From positions 1-64,000 of the forward strand of contig NZ_JBFRXP010000004.1 in assembly GCF_041146875.1 (NCBI RefSeq): a stretch of 64,000 bases of DNA, given 5' to 3'. Every line of letters starts with the position of its first letter. Positions within the stretch are counted from its first letter, which is position 1. Positions 31,852 to 40,898 of this stretch are shown here, piece after piece. Source of the DNA: Igneacidithiobacillus sp041146875 (GTDB lineage Bacteria; Pseudomonadota; Gammaproteobacteria; Acidithiobacillales; Acidithiobacillaceae). Below the pieces are notes generated by a model. That model was not told the DNA's origin, did not search any database, and was given only the letters and a program-made list of their open reading frames with translations. The position numbers and the translations under genes are program-made.

Positions 31852-32712
31852 ATGATTCGAAGTATGACGGGTTACGCCCGGGTTACGGGGAGCGAGGCAG
31901 AAGACGGGAGATCTTGGGAGATCCGCGCGGTCAACCATCGGTTTTTGGAAGTTGTCTTGCACATCCCAGACAGTCTCTTGGCAATCGAGAATGAGCTGCG
32001 TCGGCGGGTCGGCCAGATCGTTAAGCGGGGAAGAGTGGAACTCTGGTTGCGCCAGCGTCCCCAGGAAGATGAGAGCAGCATTCGTATCAATCCCCTTCTA
32101 TTGGATGATTTGCGCGGAGCGGTGGCGGAAGCTGCCGAGCTATGGGATGGCCCGCTTCCGGCACCCGATCCTCTCGAATTATTGCGTTGGCCAGGGGTTC
32201 TCCAGGGAAGTGTGCGAGAACTGCAACCAGAACCGTTTCTCGCACTTCTCGATGTCGCGCTACAAGAGCTGCAGGATTCGCGCGGCCGCGAGGGCGCAGC
32301 ACTGGCAGATATTCTCGGGCAGAAACTGCAGGCGATGGAAGAAATATTGCAGACCCTGCGCGCGCAGCTGCCAGCTATTGAGGCCAGGTTGGCAGAACGC
32401 TTGGCGCGACGATTAGGGGATTTGCAACAACAAGTGGAGCCGGGTCGCTGGGAACAGGAACTGGTGTTCTATCTACACCGGCAGGATGTGGCAGAGGAAA
32501 TGGAGCGACTTAGTACGCATCTTGCAGAAATACGGCAAGTGCTGCAGCGTGACGAAGCGATTGGGCGACGCCTGGACTTCCTGGTGCAGGAATGCAATCG
32601 AGAGGCCAATACCCTGGGCTCCAAGGCAGGAGATCAACAGGTCAGCCAAGCGGCCATTGAGCTCAAGGTGCTGATTGAGCAGCTACGCGAACAAATCCAG
32701 AATGTGGAGTAG
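31852..32712 (+). CDS. yicC: YicC-family endoribonuclease
   Basis: 286-residue protein of the YicC/YloC family, implicated in endoribonucleolytic RNA turnover. It opens with the diagnostic MIRSMTGYAR and VNHRFLEV, has a central helical part, and ends in the conserved RLDFLVQECNREANTLGSKAGD segment followed by ELKVLIEQLREQIQNVE. It is adjacent to gmk, two bases before its ATG, the usual order in proteobacteria. Confidence 0.94.
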   Translation: MIRSMTGYARVTGSEAEDGRSWEIRAVNHRFLEVVLHIPDSLLAIENELRRRVGQIVKRGRVELWLRQRPQEDESSIRINPLLLDDLRGAVAEAAELWDGPLPAPDPLELLRWPGVLQGSVRELQPEPFLALLDVALQELQDSRGREGAALADILGQKLQAMEEILQTLRAQLPAIEARLAERLARRLGDLQQQVEPGRWEQELVFYLHRQDVAEEMERLSTHLAEIRQVLQRDEAIGRRLDFLVQECNREANTLGSKAGDQQVSQAAIELKVLIEQLREQIQNVE

Positions 32713-32714
32713 AC

Positions 32715-33347
32715 ATGAGTGATCGAGCCCATCATGCGGGTATTCTATGGATTGTGTCGGCGCCGAGTGGGGCGGGCAAAACGAGTCTTTCCCGCGCCCT
32801 CGTGCAGGAAGCCGCTGCTCTGCGCACTTCGGTGTCTTACACCACGCGTGCGCCTCGACCTGGGGAAGTGGACGGCCAAGATTATCACTTTATATCGGTT
32901 GCGCAATTTGCCGCAATGGCGGAGCGAGGCGAGTTTTTAGAGCATGCCCTGGTGCATGGCAATCGCTATGGTACGGGCGAGTCCTGGGTGAAAAAACAGT
33001 TGTTTGCCGGTACCGACTGCCTCTTGGAAATTGATTGGCAGGGGGCACGCCTGGTACGTGAACGTTTACCGGAGCACATTGTTAGCGTCTTCATTCTCCC
33101 TCCTTCCCTGGCGGCGCTTGCCGAACGTTTGTGCGGCCGGGGGCAGGACAGCGACGAGGTGATTGCTGGAAGACTGGCGGCAGCGCGGGAAGAACTGCTA
33201 CATTATGATGAGTTCGACTACTTGGTAGTGAATGAGGATTTTCAGCGCGCCTTAGAGGATTTGCGCTCCATTGTGCGTGCCGAGCATCTGCGGCGTAGTC
33301 GCCAGCAGCATAGCGAGCACGCGCGTCTGCGCGATCTCTTGGCGTGA
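32715..33347 (+). CDS. gmk: Guanylate kinase
   Basis: 210-residue kinase phosphorylating GMP to GDP. P-loop APSGAGKTSLSRAL at about 17-30, GMP-binding SYTTRAPRPGEVDGQDYHF and the lid-region RGQDSDEVIAGRL are all present. It forms a compact operon with yicC upstream and rpoZ downstream, so GTP supply and ppGpp synthesis are genetically linked here. Confidence 0.97.
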   Translation: MSDRAHHAGILWIVSAPSGAGKTSLSRALVQEAAALRTSVSYTTRAPRPGEVDGQDYHFISVAQFAAMAERGEFLEHALVHGNRYGTGESWVKKQLFAGTDCLLEIDWQGARLVRERLPEHIVSVFILPPSLAALAERLCGRGQDSDEVIAGRLAAAREELLHYDEFDYLVVNEDFQRALEDLRSIVRAEHLRRSRQQHSEHARLRDLLA

Positions 33348-33374
33348 TTTGTTTTACAGAGAGGAAATGCCGTT

Positions 33375-33650
33375 ATGGCCCGTATTACCGTAGAAGATTG
33401 TTTGTCGAAGGTTGATAACCGTTTTGAGCTGACCCTGGTGGCAGCGAGGCGGGCCCGCCAGTTGGCGAGTGGCGCGCAGCCATCGCTCCCGGCGGGGCGG
33501 CACAAAGATACCGTAGTGGCGCTGCGCGAAATTGCGGCTGGTGCGGTAACGCGCGCCATCCTTGATGAACCAGCACCGCCGCCCTTGGCCAGCTTCCCTG
33601 GTGCCTCGCGGCGCGAACCTGCAGGTGCCGAGGATGTCGGCAGCGACTGA
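33375..33650 (+). CDS. rpoZ: RNA polymerase omega subunit
   Basis: 91-residue omega subunit, which helps assemble the beta-prime subunit and forms part of the ppGpp site. It begins MARITVEDCLSKVDNRFELTLVAARRAR with every family position intact, followed by KDTVVALREIAAG. The C-terminal ~25 residues are proline/alanine-rich and variable. GAGAGGAAATGCC lies upstream of the ATG. The 3' end overlaps the start proposed for spoT. Confidence 0.96.
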   Translation: MARITVEDCLSKVDNRFELTLVAARRARQLASGAQPSLPAGRHKDTVVALREIAAGAVTRAILDEPAPPPLASFPGASRREPAGAEDVGSD

Positions 33651-35901
33651 GCTCAGTAGCCCGGCGGACTCCGTTTTTCTTATGGAGGCCGCTGAGGTTT
33701 TGCAACTTTCGCCGGTATCACCGTCCCTCGACGACCCCTGCGCGCCGTTGCGCCTTTTGCTGCAGCATTATTTGCCGCCAGAAGATGTGCAGAAGGCGCG
33801 GGATGCCTACGAGTTGGCAGCTGCTGCGCATCGGGAGCAAAAGCGCCGCAGTGGTGAGCCTTACATACATCACCCGGTTGCCGTTGCCTGTATTCTCGCT
33901 GAGCTGCAATTAGACGTAGCCACTATTCAAGCGGCCCTGCTGCATGATGTGATCGAAGACTGTGGCATCAGCAAGGATGAGCTGACGGAAAGGTTTGGCG
34001 CCGAAGTCACCGAGATGGTGGATGGTGTTAGCAAGCTTGGTCAGGTGCGTTTCGAGACTCGGGAAGAGGCGCAGGCGGAAAACTTCCGCAAGATGTTTTT
34101 GGCGATGTCGCGCGATATTCGCGTGGTGCTGATCAAACTTGCCGACCGTCTGCACAATATGCGTACGATGGGCGTGATGGCCGCGGAAAAGCGCCGACGT
34201 ATCTCGCGTGAGACTCTCGATATTTATGCGCCGATTGCCCAGCGTCTGGGTATTCATGCAGTGCGTATCGAGCTGGAAGAGTTGGCATTTTCGCACCTCT
34301 ATCCTAAGCGCTGGCATGCACTGAACCAAGCCATAAAATCGGCCCGCGGCAATCGCAAGGAGGGCGTGCAAAAAATTGGGCAGCTGATTGCCGAACGCCT
34401 GCGGCAGGAGGCGATTCATGCCCAAGTGAGCGGGCGCGAGAAAAATGTCTACAGTATTTACCGCAAGATGCAGCGTAAGGGTTTGCCCTTTTCCGCCATC
34501 CACGATCTGCACGCTTTTCGTATTATTGTTGATGATGTCGATACCTGTTATCGGGTCCTTGGTATTGTACACAGTCTGTTTCGCCCCATTCCCGGACGTT
34601 TCAAGGACTACATCGCCATCCCGAAATCCAATGGCTATCAGTCTCTACATACCATCCTGCTCGGGCCTTTTGGTCATCCCGTAGAGATTCAGATTCGTAC
34701 TGAGGATATGCATCGTGTGGCGGAAGCCGGGGTGGCGGCGCATTGGCTTTATAAAAGTGGCATTCAGAGGGCGCATGCTGAGGCGCAGGCGCGAGCGTGG
34801 ATTCAGCGCCTCTTGGAGTTGCAGGCGCAGGGTGGAGATTCCCAAGAGTTCCTCGAAAGCCTCAAGATGGATCTCTTCCCCGATGAGGTCTATGTTTTTA
34901 CGCCCAAGGGGAAAATTCTTGGTTTGCCGCGTGGCGCAACAGCTATTGATTTCGCCTACGCCGTGCACAGCGATATTGGCAACCGGGCAGTAGCGGCCAA
35001 AATCAATGAGATCTATGTGCCACTGCGTAGTATCCTCGACAATGGTGACAAGGTGGAGGTCATCACCGCCGAGTCGGCGCATCCCCAGGCAGGCTGGCTG
35101 GAGGTGGTGGTTACCGCCAAGGCGCGCGCGAACATTCGCTCTTATCTCAAGACCATTCAACGCGGGGACGCGGAACAACTTGGACACAATCTGCTGGACA
35201 AGGCCTTGCGCAGTCTTGGAACTGCTATTGAGGCGCTGGGGGAAGAAGATTTCCAACGCGTCTACCCGACTTTCCAGGTACAGGACCGCAGCGCCCTGTT
35301 GGTGGCGATTGGCATTGGTCAGGTGATTCCTTTAGTGGTGGCGCAGAAGTTGGTGCCCGAAGAAGAGCGCGGACGTCTGGCGCAGACCGCAAGGCGTCTG
35401 GGGCAGGCGGTCAGTTCTTTGCTTCCTGGGCGGCCCGGGCGCGACGGCGAACATAACCAGCCGCTGCTGATCCGCGGTACCGAAGGGATGCCGGTAACCC
35501 TTGCGCGTTGTTGCCGTCCCATCCCCGGCGACCCGATTCTCGGCTTCATTACGGCGGGTAAGGGCATCGTCGTGCACACCCACGATTGCCACAATATTCG
35601 TGAATGGCGTAAGCGTCGCGACCGCTGGGTCGACGTGCAATGGGATCCCCAGGTACATGCCGAATTCCCTGTCCTGGTGCGGGTAGTGGCGGAGAGTGGG
35701 CGCGGTGTTCTGGCCCGGGTGGCAACCCATATTGCGCAAGCTGATGCCAATATTGATCATGTTGATATTGAGCCCCAGGATGGCCTGTACACCGGGATTA
35801 CCTTTACCATTACTGTCCGTGACCGCGATCACCTAGCCCAGGTGGTACGGAATTTGCGCTCCCTGCCGTCGGTATCGCGGGTACAGCGTGTGAAAGGGTA
35901 A
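33634..35901 (+). CDS. spoT: Bifunctional (p)ppGpp synthetase/hydrolase SpoT
   Basis: About 755 residues. The N-terminal HD hydrolase domain has YIHHPVAVACIL and LLHDVIEDCG (His and His-Asp metal ligands, ED motif), so hydrolysis should be active. The synthetase domain has GRFKDYIAIPKSNGYQSLHT; RFKD is the positively charged RxKD motif of bifunctional SpoT-type enzymes rather than the ExDD of RelA. TGS (VYVFTPKGKILGLPRGATAIDFAY), the zinc-finger-like region (LARCCRPIPGDPI) and a C-terminal ACT domain follow. The ATG at 33634, overlapping rpoZ by 17 bases, is one of several possible starts; 33682 is another. Confidence 0.96.
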   Translation: MSAATELSSPADSVFLMEAAEVLQLSPVSPSLDDPCAPLRLLLQHYLPPEDVQKARDAYELAAAAHREQKRRSGEPYIHHPVAVACILAELQLDVATIQAALLHDVIEDCGISKDELTERFGAEVTEMVDGVSKLGQVRFETREEAQAENFRKMFLAMSRDIRVVLIKLADRLHNMRTMGVMAAEKRRRISRETLDIYAPIAQRLGIHAVRIELEELAFSHLYPKRWHALNQAIKSARGNRKEGVQKIGQLIAERLRQEAIHAQVSGREKNVYSIYRKMQRKGLPFSAIHDLHAFRIIVDDVDTCYRVLGIVHSLFRPIPGRFKDYIAIPKSNGYQSLHTILLGPFGHPVEIQIRTEDMHRVAEAGVAAHWLYKSGIQRAHAEAQARAWIQRLLELQAQGGDSQEFLESLKMDLFPDEVYVFTPKGKILGLPRGATAIDFAYAVHSDIGNRAVAAKINEIYVPLRSILDNGDKVEVITAESAHPQAGWLEVVVTAKARANIRSYLKTIQRGDAEQLGHNLLDKALRSLGTAIEALGEEDFQRVYPTFQVQDRSALLVAIGIGQVIPLVVAQKLVPEEERGRLAQTARRLGQAVSSLLPGRPGRDGEHNQPLLIRGTEGMPVTLARCCRPIPGDPILGFITAGKGIVVHTHDCHNIREWRKRRDRWVDVQWDPQVHAEFPVLVRVVAESGRGVLARVATHIAQADANIDHVDIEPQDGLYTGITFTITVRDRDHLAQVVRNLRSLPSVSRVQRVKG

Positions 35902-35918
35902 ATTGTCAGGAGATTCCT

Positions 35919-36320
35919 ATGCCCAAACCAGTCCACAGTGCAGACGCCCCAAAGGCCATTGGTGCGTACAGTCAGGCTATGATCCATGGAGATCTTTTGT
36001 ACCTGTCCGGGCAAATCCCCATCCACCCGGGCACGGGGGAATTGGTGCAAGGAGACTTTGCGGCGCAGATGCAGCAGGTGCTGGATAATCTGCAGGCAGT
36101 CTGCGTGGCGGCCGGCACGGACCTGCGTCGGGCCGTGAAACTGCAAGTATATCTCAGTGACATGAGTAACTTTGCGACGGTTAACACCCTCATGGAAAAG
36201 TTTTTTACGCCACCCTACCCGGCGCGGGCGGCATTGCAGGTAGCCGCCTTGCCGCGCGGTGCTGCGGTGGAGATTGATGGCATTGTGGCCCTTGCCGAGG
36301 CAGGACATGTTGCCGATTGA
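35919..36320 (+). CDS. ridA: RidA-family enamine/imine deaminase
   Basis: 133-residue trimer-forming protein that hydrolyses reactive 2-aminoacrylate and related imines. It begins HSADAPKAIGAYSQA and has the conserved LYLSGQIP, then the PPYPARAALQVAALPRGAAVEI block with catalytic-site Arg103 and Glu118. AGGAG precedes the ATG. It sits between spoT and recG, as in many proteobacteria. The next small gene starts inside its last codons. Confidence 0.95.
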   Translation: MPKPVHSADAPKAIGAYSQAMIHGDLLYLSGQIPIHPGTGELVQGDFAAQMQQVLDNLQAVCVAAGTDLRRAVKLQVYLSDMSNFATVNTLMEKFFTPPYPARAALQVAALPRGAAVEIDGIVALAEAGHVAD

Positions 36321-36519
36321 TTTGCAGCAGCCGATGCGCGTTCTGCTGCAGCAGTATCCAGAACTGCGCAGTCTGCTGGAAGAGCGTGGCATCCACTGCA
36401 ACGAGTGTTTTATTGCCGACCGCGAAACCCTTGCTGGCGTAGCTGCTATGCATCACATTGATTTGCAGTCGTTGCTCGCGGACTGGGAAACGCGTCGCAG
36501 TAACAGCCCCAGTCACTAA
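36307..36519 (+). CDS. DUF1858-like small protein
   Basis: 70-residue protein matching the DUF1858 domain: LLQQYPELRSLLEERGIHCNEC, then ETLAGVAAMHHIDLQSLL. The CNEC cysteine pair is typical and could be redox-active or bind metal. The ATG overlaps the last codons of ridA by 14 bases, so translation is coupled. This domain is often associated with redox or hybrid-cluster proteins, but its role here is unknown. Confidence 0.72.
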   Translation: MLPIDLQQPMRVLLQQYPELRSLLEERGIHCNECFIADRETLAGVAAMHHIDLQSLLADWETRRSNSPSH

Positions 36520-36524
36520 AGTGT

Positions 36525-38585
36525 ATGGCCGGGGGTAAAGCGGCGACGAGGCTTTGGCCGCAGGATTCCTTGACGGCTCTGCCTGGTATCGGGCCAGCGC
36601 TTGCCGAGCGGATGGCGAACCTGGGGCTGGAGCGAATCGAGGACCTGCTTTTTCATCTTCCCCTGCGCTTTCAGGATCGTCGGCGCATGTTGCCGATCAC
36701 AGTATTGCGTCCGGGTATGGAGTGCGCAGTGCTCGGTGAGATTGTGGATTTGCAGCGGCAGCAGGGTCGACGGGAACAATGGCTGCTACGTCTGCGGGAC
36801 GGGGGCCCGAGCACGCTCACCTTGCGCTTTTTTCATCTGAGTCCTGCCCTGCGTCAACAGTGGCATAGCGGTCGGCGGCTCTGGTGTTTTGGCGAACTGC
36901 GTTCTGGACTGCATGGGTTGGAGATGGTGCATCCGGAGTGGCAAATTGCCGATCGAGCGGATTTTCATCCTCCCGAGCATCTTACGCCTTTTTATCCGAG
37001 CACCCAGGGTATCCACCAGCAGCAGTGGCGGCGCTTTATTGCTGCGGCATTAGCATTATTGCCAACACTCGCAGACCCAATACGGGACCTTCTTCCCGGG
37101 TGGCCGACGCTAGCAGATAGCATCTGCTATCTGCATCGGGGGGCTGAGCGAGCGCCAACGCCGTGTGACCGCGAGTGGCAGCGCCTCGCGTTGGAAGAAC
37201 TCCTGGCGCATCACTTGGCCCTGCGCCGGGAGCGCGAGCGCGAAACTACACAGCAGATTGTGGCGTGCGCCGCTGACGCGCGCCTGTGGCAGCAATTGCG
37301 TGCAGGGCTTCCGTTTTTCCCTACCGCAGCGCAGGATAAAGTAATTGCCGAGGCAGTGGCAGACCTGACTGGCAGCCGACCTATGCGGCGCCTCGTGCAA
37401 GGCGACGTCGGCTCCGGCAAGACCCTGGTTGCGACTGCGGTCCTATTGCACGCGGTGGCTGCGGGAATGCAGGTGGCGGTAATGGCGCCGACCGAGATCC
37501 TCGCAGTACAGTTATATGAACGTCTCCAGTCCTGGCTTGCGCATCTGAATGTGTCCGTGGGGCTGTTGTTGGGTAGCCAAGGATTGCGCCAAAGGCGCGC
37601 CGCTATGACAGATTTGCAAGAAGGAAAATTATCGGTTGTTTGCGGTACGCAGGCGTTGTTCCAGGAGAACGTGGAGTTTTCTCGGCTTGGGCTGGTCATT
37701 ATCGATGAGCAGCACCGCTTTGGCGTTGATCAGCGTCGGCGTCTTTTGGAAAAGGGCAACATGCCACATCTGTTGGTCATGACTGCGACTCCTATTCCGC
37801 GCACCCTGGCGATGACCCTGCATGCCGATCTCGATCTTTCCACCATCGATGCCCTGCCTCCGGGCAGACAACCTATTGATACTTTGGTGTTGGCCGATGA
37901 TCGGCGGGAGGATCTCATCCAACGTCTGCATCACCTGCTCGCCGCAGGCCGTCAGGTCTACTGGGTCTGCCCGTTGATCGAGGAATCGGAACTGCTGCAG
38001 TTGCAGGCCGCCGAGACTAGCTATGCGGATTTGCAAATAGCTCTGCCGGATACAGCAATTGGCTTGATGCACGGGCGCCAGCGGAGCGAAGAGAAGGCGC
38101 AGATCATGGAGGCATTTCGCGGCGGCGAGCTACGCATCTTGGTGGCCACGACGGTGATCGAAGTGGGTGTAGACGTGCCCAATGCCTCGGTAATGGTGGT
38201 TGAACATGCCGAGCGCTTGGGATTGGCACAACTGCATCAATTGCGGGGGCGGGTGGGACGTGGCGCGCAAGCCAGCATTTGTATCCTGATGTACCACGCG
38301 CCTCTCTCGGCCAAGGCGCGCGAACGGTTGCGCATCATGCGCGAATCGCAGGACGGTTTCGTCATTGCGCGCAAGGATTTAGAGATGCGTGGACCGGGGG
38401 AATTTCTTGGGGTGCGCCAGAGTGGCGAACGACAATTGCGTATCGCTGATTTGTTTCGTGATGAAGAACTCCTTGATCTGCTTCCCCAGCTTGCCGAACG
38501 CTTGGAGTATGACTACCCAGAGGCCGTTGACCTGCTCATTCGCCGCTGGTTGGGGAGCGCAACTGCTTACGCTGGAGTAGGGTAA
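36525..38585 (+). CDS. recG: ATP-dependent DNA helicase RecG
   Basis: 686-residue superfamily 2 helicase that remodels stalled replication forks and Holliday junctions. The N-terminal wedge/OB domain spans roughly 1-250 (LPGIGPALAERMANLGL; HLPLRFQDRRR). Helicase motifs are Walker A GDVGSGKT, motif Ia MAPTEILAVQ, DEQH box DEQHRFGVDQR, motif III TATPIPRTLAMT, and motif VI QLRGRVGRGAQAS, ending in the GPGEFLGVRQSG RecG signature. The length is normal. It lies five bases after the DUF1858 gene. Confidence 0.97.
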   Translation: MAGGKAATRLWPQDSLTALPGIGPALAERMANLGLERIEDLLFHLPLRFQDRRRMLPITVLRPGMECAVLGEIVDLQRQQGRREQWLLRLRDGGPSTLTLRFFHLSPALRQQWHSGRRLWCFGELRSGLHGLEMVHPEWQIADRADFHPPEHLTPFYPSTQGIHQQQWRRFIAAALALLPTLADPIRDLLPGWPTLADSICYLHRGAERAPTPCDREWQRLALEELLAHHLALRRERERETTQQIVACAADARLWQQLRAGLPFFPTAAQDKVIAEAVADLTGSRPMRRLVQGDVGSGKTLVATAVLLHAVAAGMQVAVMAPTEILAVQLYERLQSWLAHLNVSVGLLLGSQGLRQRRAAMTDLQEGKLSVVCGTQALFQENVEFSRLGLVIIDEQHRFGVDQRRRLLEKGNMPHLLVMTATPIPRTLAMTLHADLDLSTIDALPPGRQPIDTLVLADDRREDLIQRLHHLLAAGRQVYWVCPLIEESELLQLQAAETSYADLQIALPDTAIGLMHGRQRSEEKAQIMEAFRGGELRILVATTVIEVGVDVPNASVMVVEHAERLGLAQLHQLRGRVGRGAQASICILMYHAPLSAKARERLRIMRESQDGFVIARKDLEMRGPGEFLGVRQSGERQLRIADLFRDEELLDLLPQLAERLEYDYPEAVDLLIRRWLGSATAYAGVG

Positions 38586-38666
38586 AAGAAACTAATAAAT
38601 CATAGACATTCGGTGATATCTTAGGGTACTCTACAAGAAATTCTATATTAGCGCGAGGAAGCACGC

Positions 38667-39473
38667 GTGGGACGTTGGTACCATTGGTCTCTGGCAATTG
38701 TAGGCATGGGTTTTTTGGGCGGCTGCACTTCGCAATTGCCGCCGAGCCAGGTCCACTCTGTGGCCTACTACGCGGCGAGGATCCCGCCGCCGCCCGTAAG
38801 CCCTACGATTCCCGCCGCTCCCACGCAATCCGTCGCGCCGCAAAATGTCACATTGCACATTGTCGTCAACACCGAACAGCGCAAATTGTATCTTTACCGT
38901 GGTCCCACGCTGCTTGCCACGTATCCGGTGGCTATCGGCTTTGGCGGTTCGGCTCCCCGCCGCATCCGTGGGGATGATAAAACACCCGTTGGGCATTATC
39001 ATATTGGCTATGTGCGCTGGGGAACCCAGTATGGGCCCTTTATGCTCCTTACCTACCCCAATCGACGCGATGCAGAGTGGGGTTTGCGTGAGGGGGTCAT
39101 CACGCAGAGTCAGTATCAAGCGATTGTGTACGCCATCGATAATGGGCAAGTGCCGCCGCAGAATACTCCTTTAGGTGGCTATATTGGCATCCACGGCATG
39201 GGGCCTGGTTTTTCCTATAGCCGCTCTGCGACAGTCTTCCCTGGTCGCTGGACCGCTGGCTGTGTCGCCCTGTCCAATCATGATGCGCAAAATCTCGCTG
39301 GCATAGTGGAACCCGGTACCCCAGTAGAGATTGTCGGTAAAGTGGGGAGTTACGGTCAGCAGATTGGTGAAAGTAGGCGTTTGGCTTTTCAGTACCGCCA
39401 TGTAGCGGATAGTGGCCTAGGCCCTAGTACATCTACAGATAGGGACGTTGTCCAAAAACCCCAGACAGAGTGA
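38667..39473 (+). CDS. L,D-transpeptidase (YkuD domain) lipoprotein
   Basis: 268-residue envelope enzyme. The GTG start follows GAGGAA. The signal peptide ends in lipobox LGGC (Cys20), then a proline-rich linker (PPPVSPTIPAAP). The YkuD catalytic domain starts near residue 60 with LHIVVNTEQRKLYLYRG and contains GIHGMGP (His176) and WTAGCVALSN with nucleophile Cys199. It probably forms 3-3 peptidoglycan cross-links or attaches proteins to the wall. The motif is TAGC rather than the usual S/T-HGC/S-x-GC form, a mild variation. Confidence 0.9.
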   Translation: MGRWYHWSLAIVGMGFLGGCTSQLPPSQVHSVAYYAARIPPPPVSPTIPAAPTQSVAPQNVTLHIVVNTEQRKLYLYRGPTLLATYPVAIGFGGSAPRRIRGDDKTPVGHYHIGYVRWGTQYGPFMLLTYPNRRDAEWGLREGVITQSQYQAIVYAIDNGQVPPQNTPLGGYIGIHGMGPGFSYSRSATVFPGRWTAGCVALSNHDAQNLAGIVEPGTPVEIVGKVGSYGQQIGESRRLAFQYRHVADSGLGPSTSTDRDVVQKPQTE

Positions 39474-39477
39474 TGTG

Positions 39478-40782
39478 TTAGACCTCACTACGAACAGGTA
39501 TTTCTGCAAACCAGCAAATGCGGTTTCGGCCTGCTGTTTTCGCTTTATATAGGGCGTCGTCGGCGCGAGACAAGATGTTCGAGCTTGATGTGTCTCGTGC
39601 TTCCATCGTGGTTGCGCCAATGCTGACGGTGACATAGGTGATGGTTTGCGCATTAACGTGTACGGGGTGACTGCCTACTTTTTGTAGAATACGGTTGGCC
39701 AATAATGTCGTATTCGCAACAGAAGAGTCCTCACAAACCAATAAAAATTCCTCTCCTCCGAGGCGACCAAAGTGATCAGTGCTGCGTAGCTCACTTTGGA
39801 CAAGTTGAGAGAATTCCCGTAGAACTTGATCTCCTGCCAAATGACCATGTTGGTCATTGATTTTTTTAAAATGATCCAGATCCAAGATGCATACCATGGT
39901 CTCGCGCCCGTGGCGTTGATAGCGCGAGAGCCTCTTCTCCAGTTCCTCTAAGCTATAGCGGCGGTTGGCAATTCCCGTGAGTTCGTCCCTGCTGGCGAGT
40001 TGCTCCAGTTTTCGCTCTAACACGCGTCGCTGGGTAATGTCACGCCAGATGCCTTCTACACCGGCATACTGACCCATTTCATCGAGCAGGATTGTGCTGC
40101 TGATGGAGATATCGATGACCCTCCCATCACGACATTGCATTTGCCCCGGAAAATCGCGCACATAGCCTTGCGTTTTTATGGTTTCCACAAGTGCTTTACG
40201 ATCTTCCTCGCAGGGATAAAACACGGCTGCTGGCAGGCCAATGATCTCATTTGGCTGATAGCCGAGAATATTGAGAACCGACGGACTGACATACCGCGTA
40301 ATACCCTCGGCATCGGTGCGGTAAAAGACGTCTTGCATGGTGTTCATCAGATGCTGAAACTGTTCATCACTCTTGCGTAACCGCTCTTCCATGGCACAAC
40401 GCTCGGTCATGTCGAGAAATGTGGCAATCAGACCAATGCGACTGTTCACCAGAAAAGTTTGACTCGTCAGGGCGATAACTCGGACATGATGCCGGCAGGT
40501 ATAAATGCGAAACTCAGTGGGTGGATTGAGGACATTATCCGTTTCTGCTCGGCGGATGCGGGCGACGACTCGCTCTTGATCGAGGGGGTAGATAAATTCA
40601 TGTACGGAATGTCCAAGGACTTGATCAGTGTTGTCGGCCTCAAAAATTTTGCGTGCAACGGCGTTGGCATAGAGAATTGTATCAGATTCGAAGACAACGA
40701 CTGCTGTTGGAAGAAAGTCAAACGCCGCACATTCTTCGATAGTGAGCGATGAAATCCGCACCGGGGTGATCTCGTCTCCCAT
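39478..40782 (-). CDS. PAS-PAS-GGDEF diguanylate cyclase
   Basis: 434-residue soluble c-di-GMP synthase. Two PAS domains cover about 15-128 (TAVVVFESDTILYANAVARKIF) and 140-252 (DVFYRTDAEGITRYVSPSV). The GGDEF domain follows, with the substrate loop DLDHFKKINDQHGHLAGD and the active site GGEEF at 342-346. An RSTD sequence at 333-336, exactly five residues ahead, forms the allosteric I-site (RxxD), implying product inhibition. No EAL or HD-GYP domain. There is no membrane helix, so the signal is probably cytoplasmic or a diffusible ligand or redox state. Confidence 0.93.
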   Translation of the reverse strand: MGDEITPVRISSLTIEECAAFDFLPTAVVVFESDTILYANAVARKIFEADNTDQVLGHSVHEFIYPLDQERVVARIRRAETDNVLNPPTEFRIYTCRHHVRVIALTSQTFLVNSRIGLIATFLDMTERCAMEERLRKSDEQFQHLMNTMQDVFYRTDAEGITRYVSPSVLNILGYQPNEIIGLPAAVFYPCEEDRKALVETIKTQGYVRDFPGQMQCRDGRVIDISISSTILLDEMGQYAGVEGIWRDITQRRVLERKLEQLASRDELTGIANRRYSLEELEKRLSRYQRHGRETMVCILDLDHFKKINDQHGHLAGDQVLREFSQLVQSELRSTDHFGRLGGEEFLLVCEDSSVANTTLLANRILQKVGSHPVHVNAQTITYVTVSIGATTMEARDTSSSNILSRADDALYKAKTAGRNRICWFAEIPVRSEV

Positions 40783-40813
40783 GCCCCTTCCCCGCCTCCC
40801 TGGTGTGTAGTCT

Positions 40814-40876
40814 GGTTGACTGTTCGCCCGACATCCTTGTGAGGATTATCGTGATTCTCATTCCTGATAGTCAACC
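40814..40876. repeat. Spaced 8-bp inverted repeat upstream of the cyclase gene
   Basis: GGTTGACT at 40814-40821 and AGTCAACC at 40869-40876, 47 bp apart, in the 116-bp gap before the diguanylate cyclase. It could be a looping operator pair or coincidence. Nothing else is supported in this gap. Confidence 0.3.
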
Positions 40877-40898
40877 GCCAAGCGAGAATTCTTTAATA

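Noticed and set aside
40840..40870. Fur-box-like GATTATCGTGATTCTCATT before the diguanylate cyclase
   Set aside because: Only about 10 of 19 positions agree with the Fur consensus by eye, too weak to claim.
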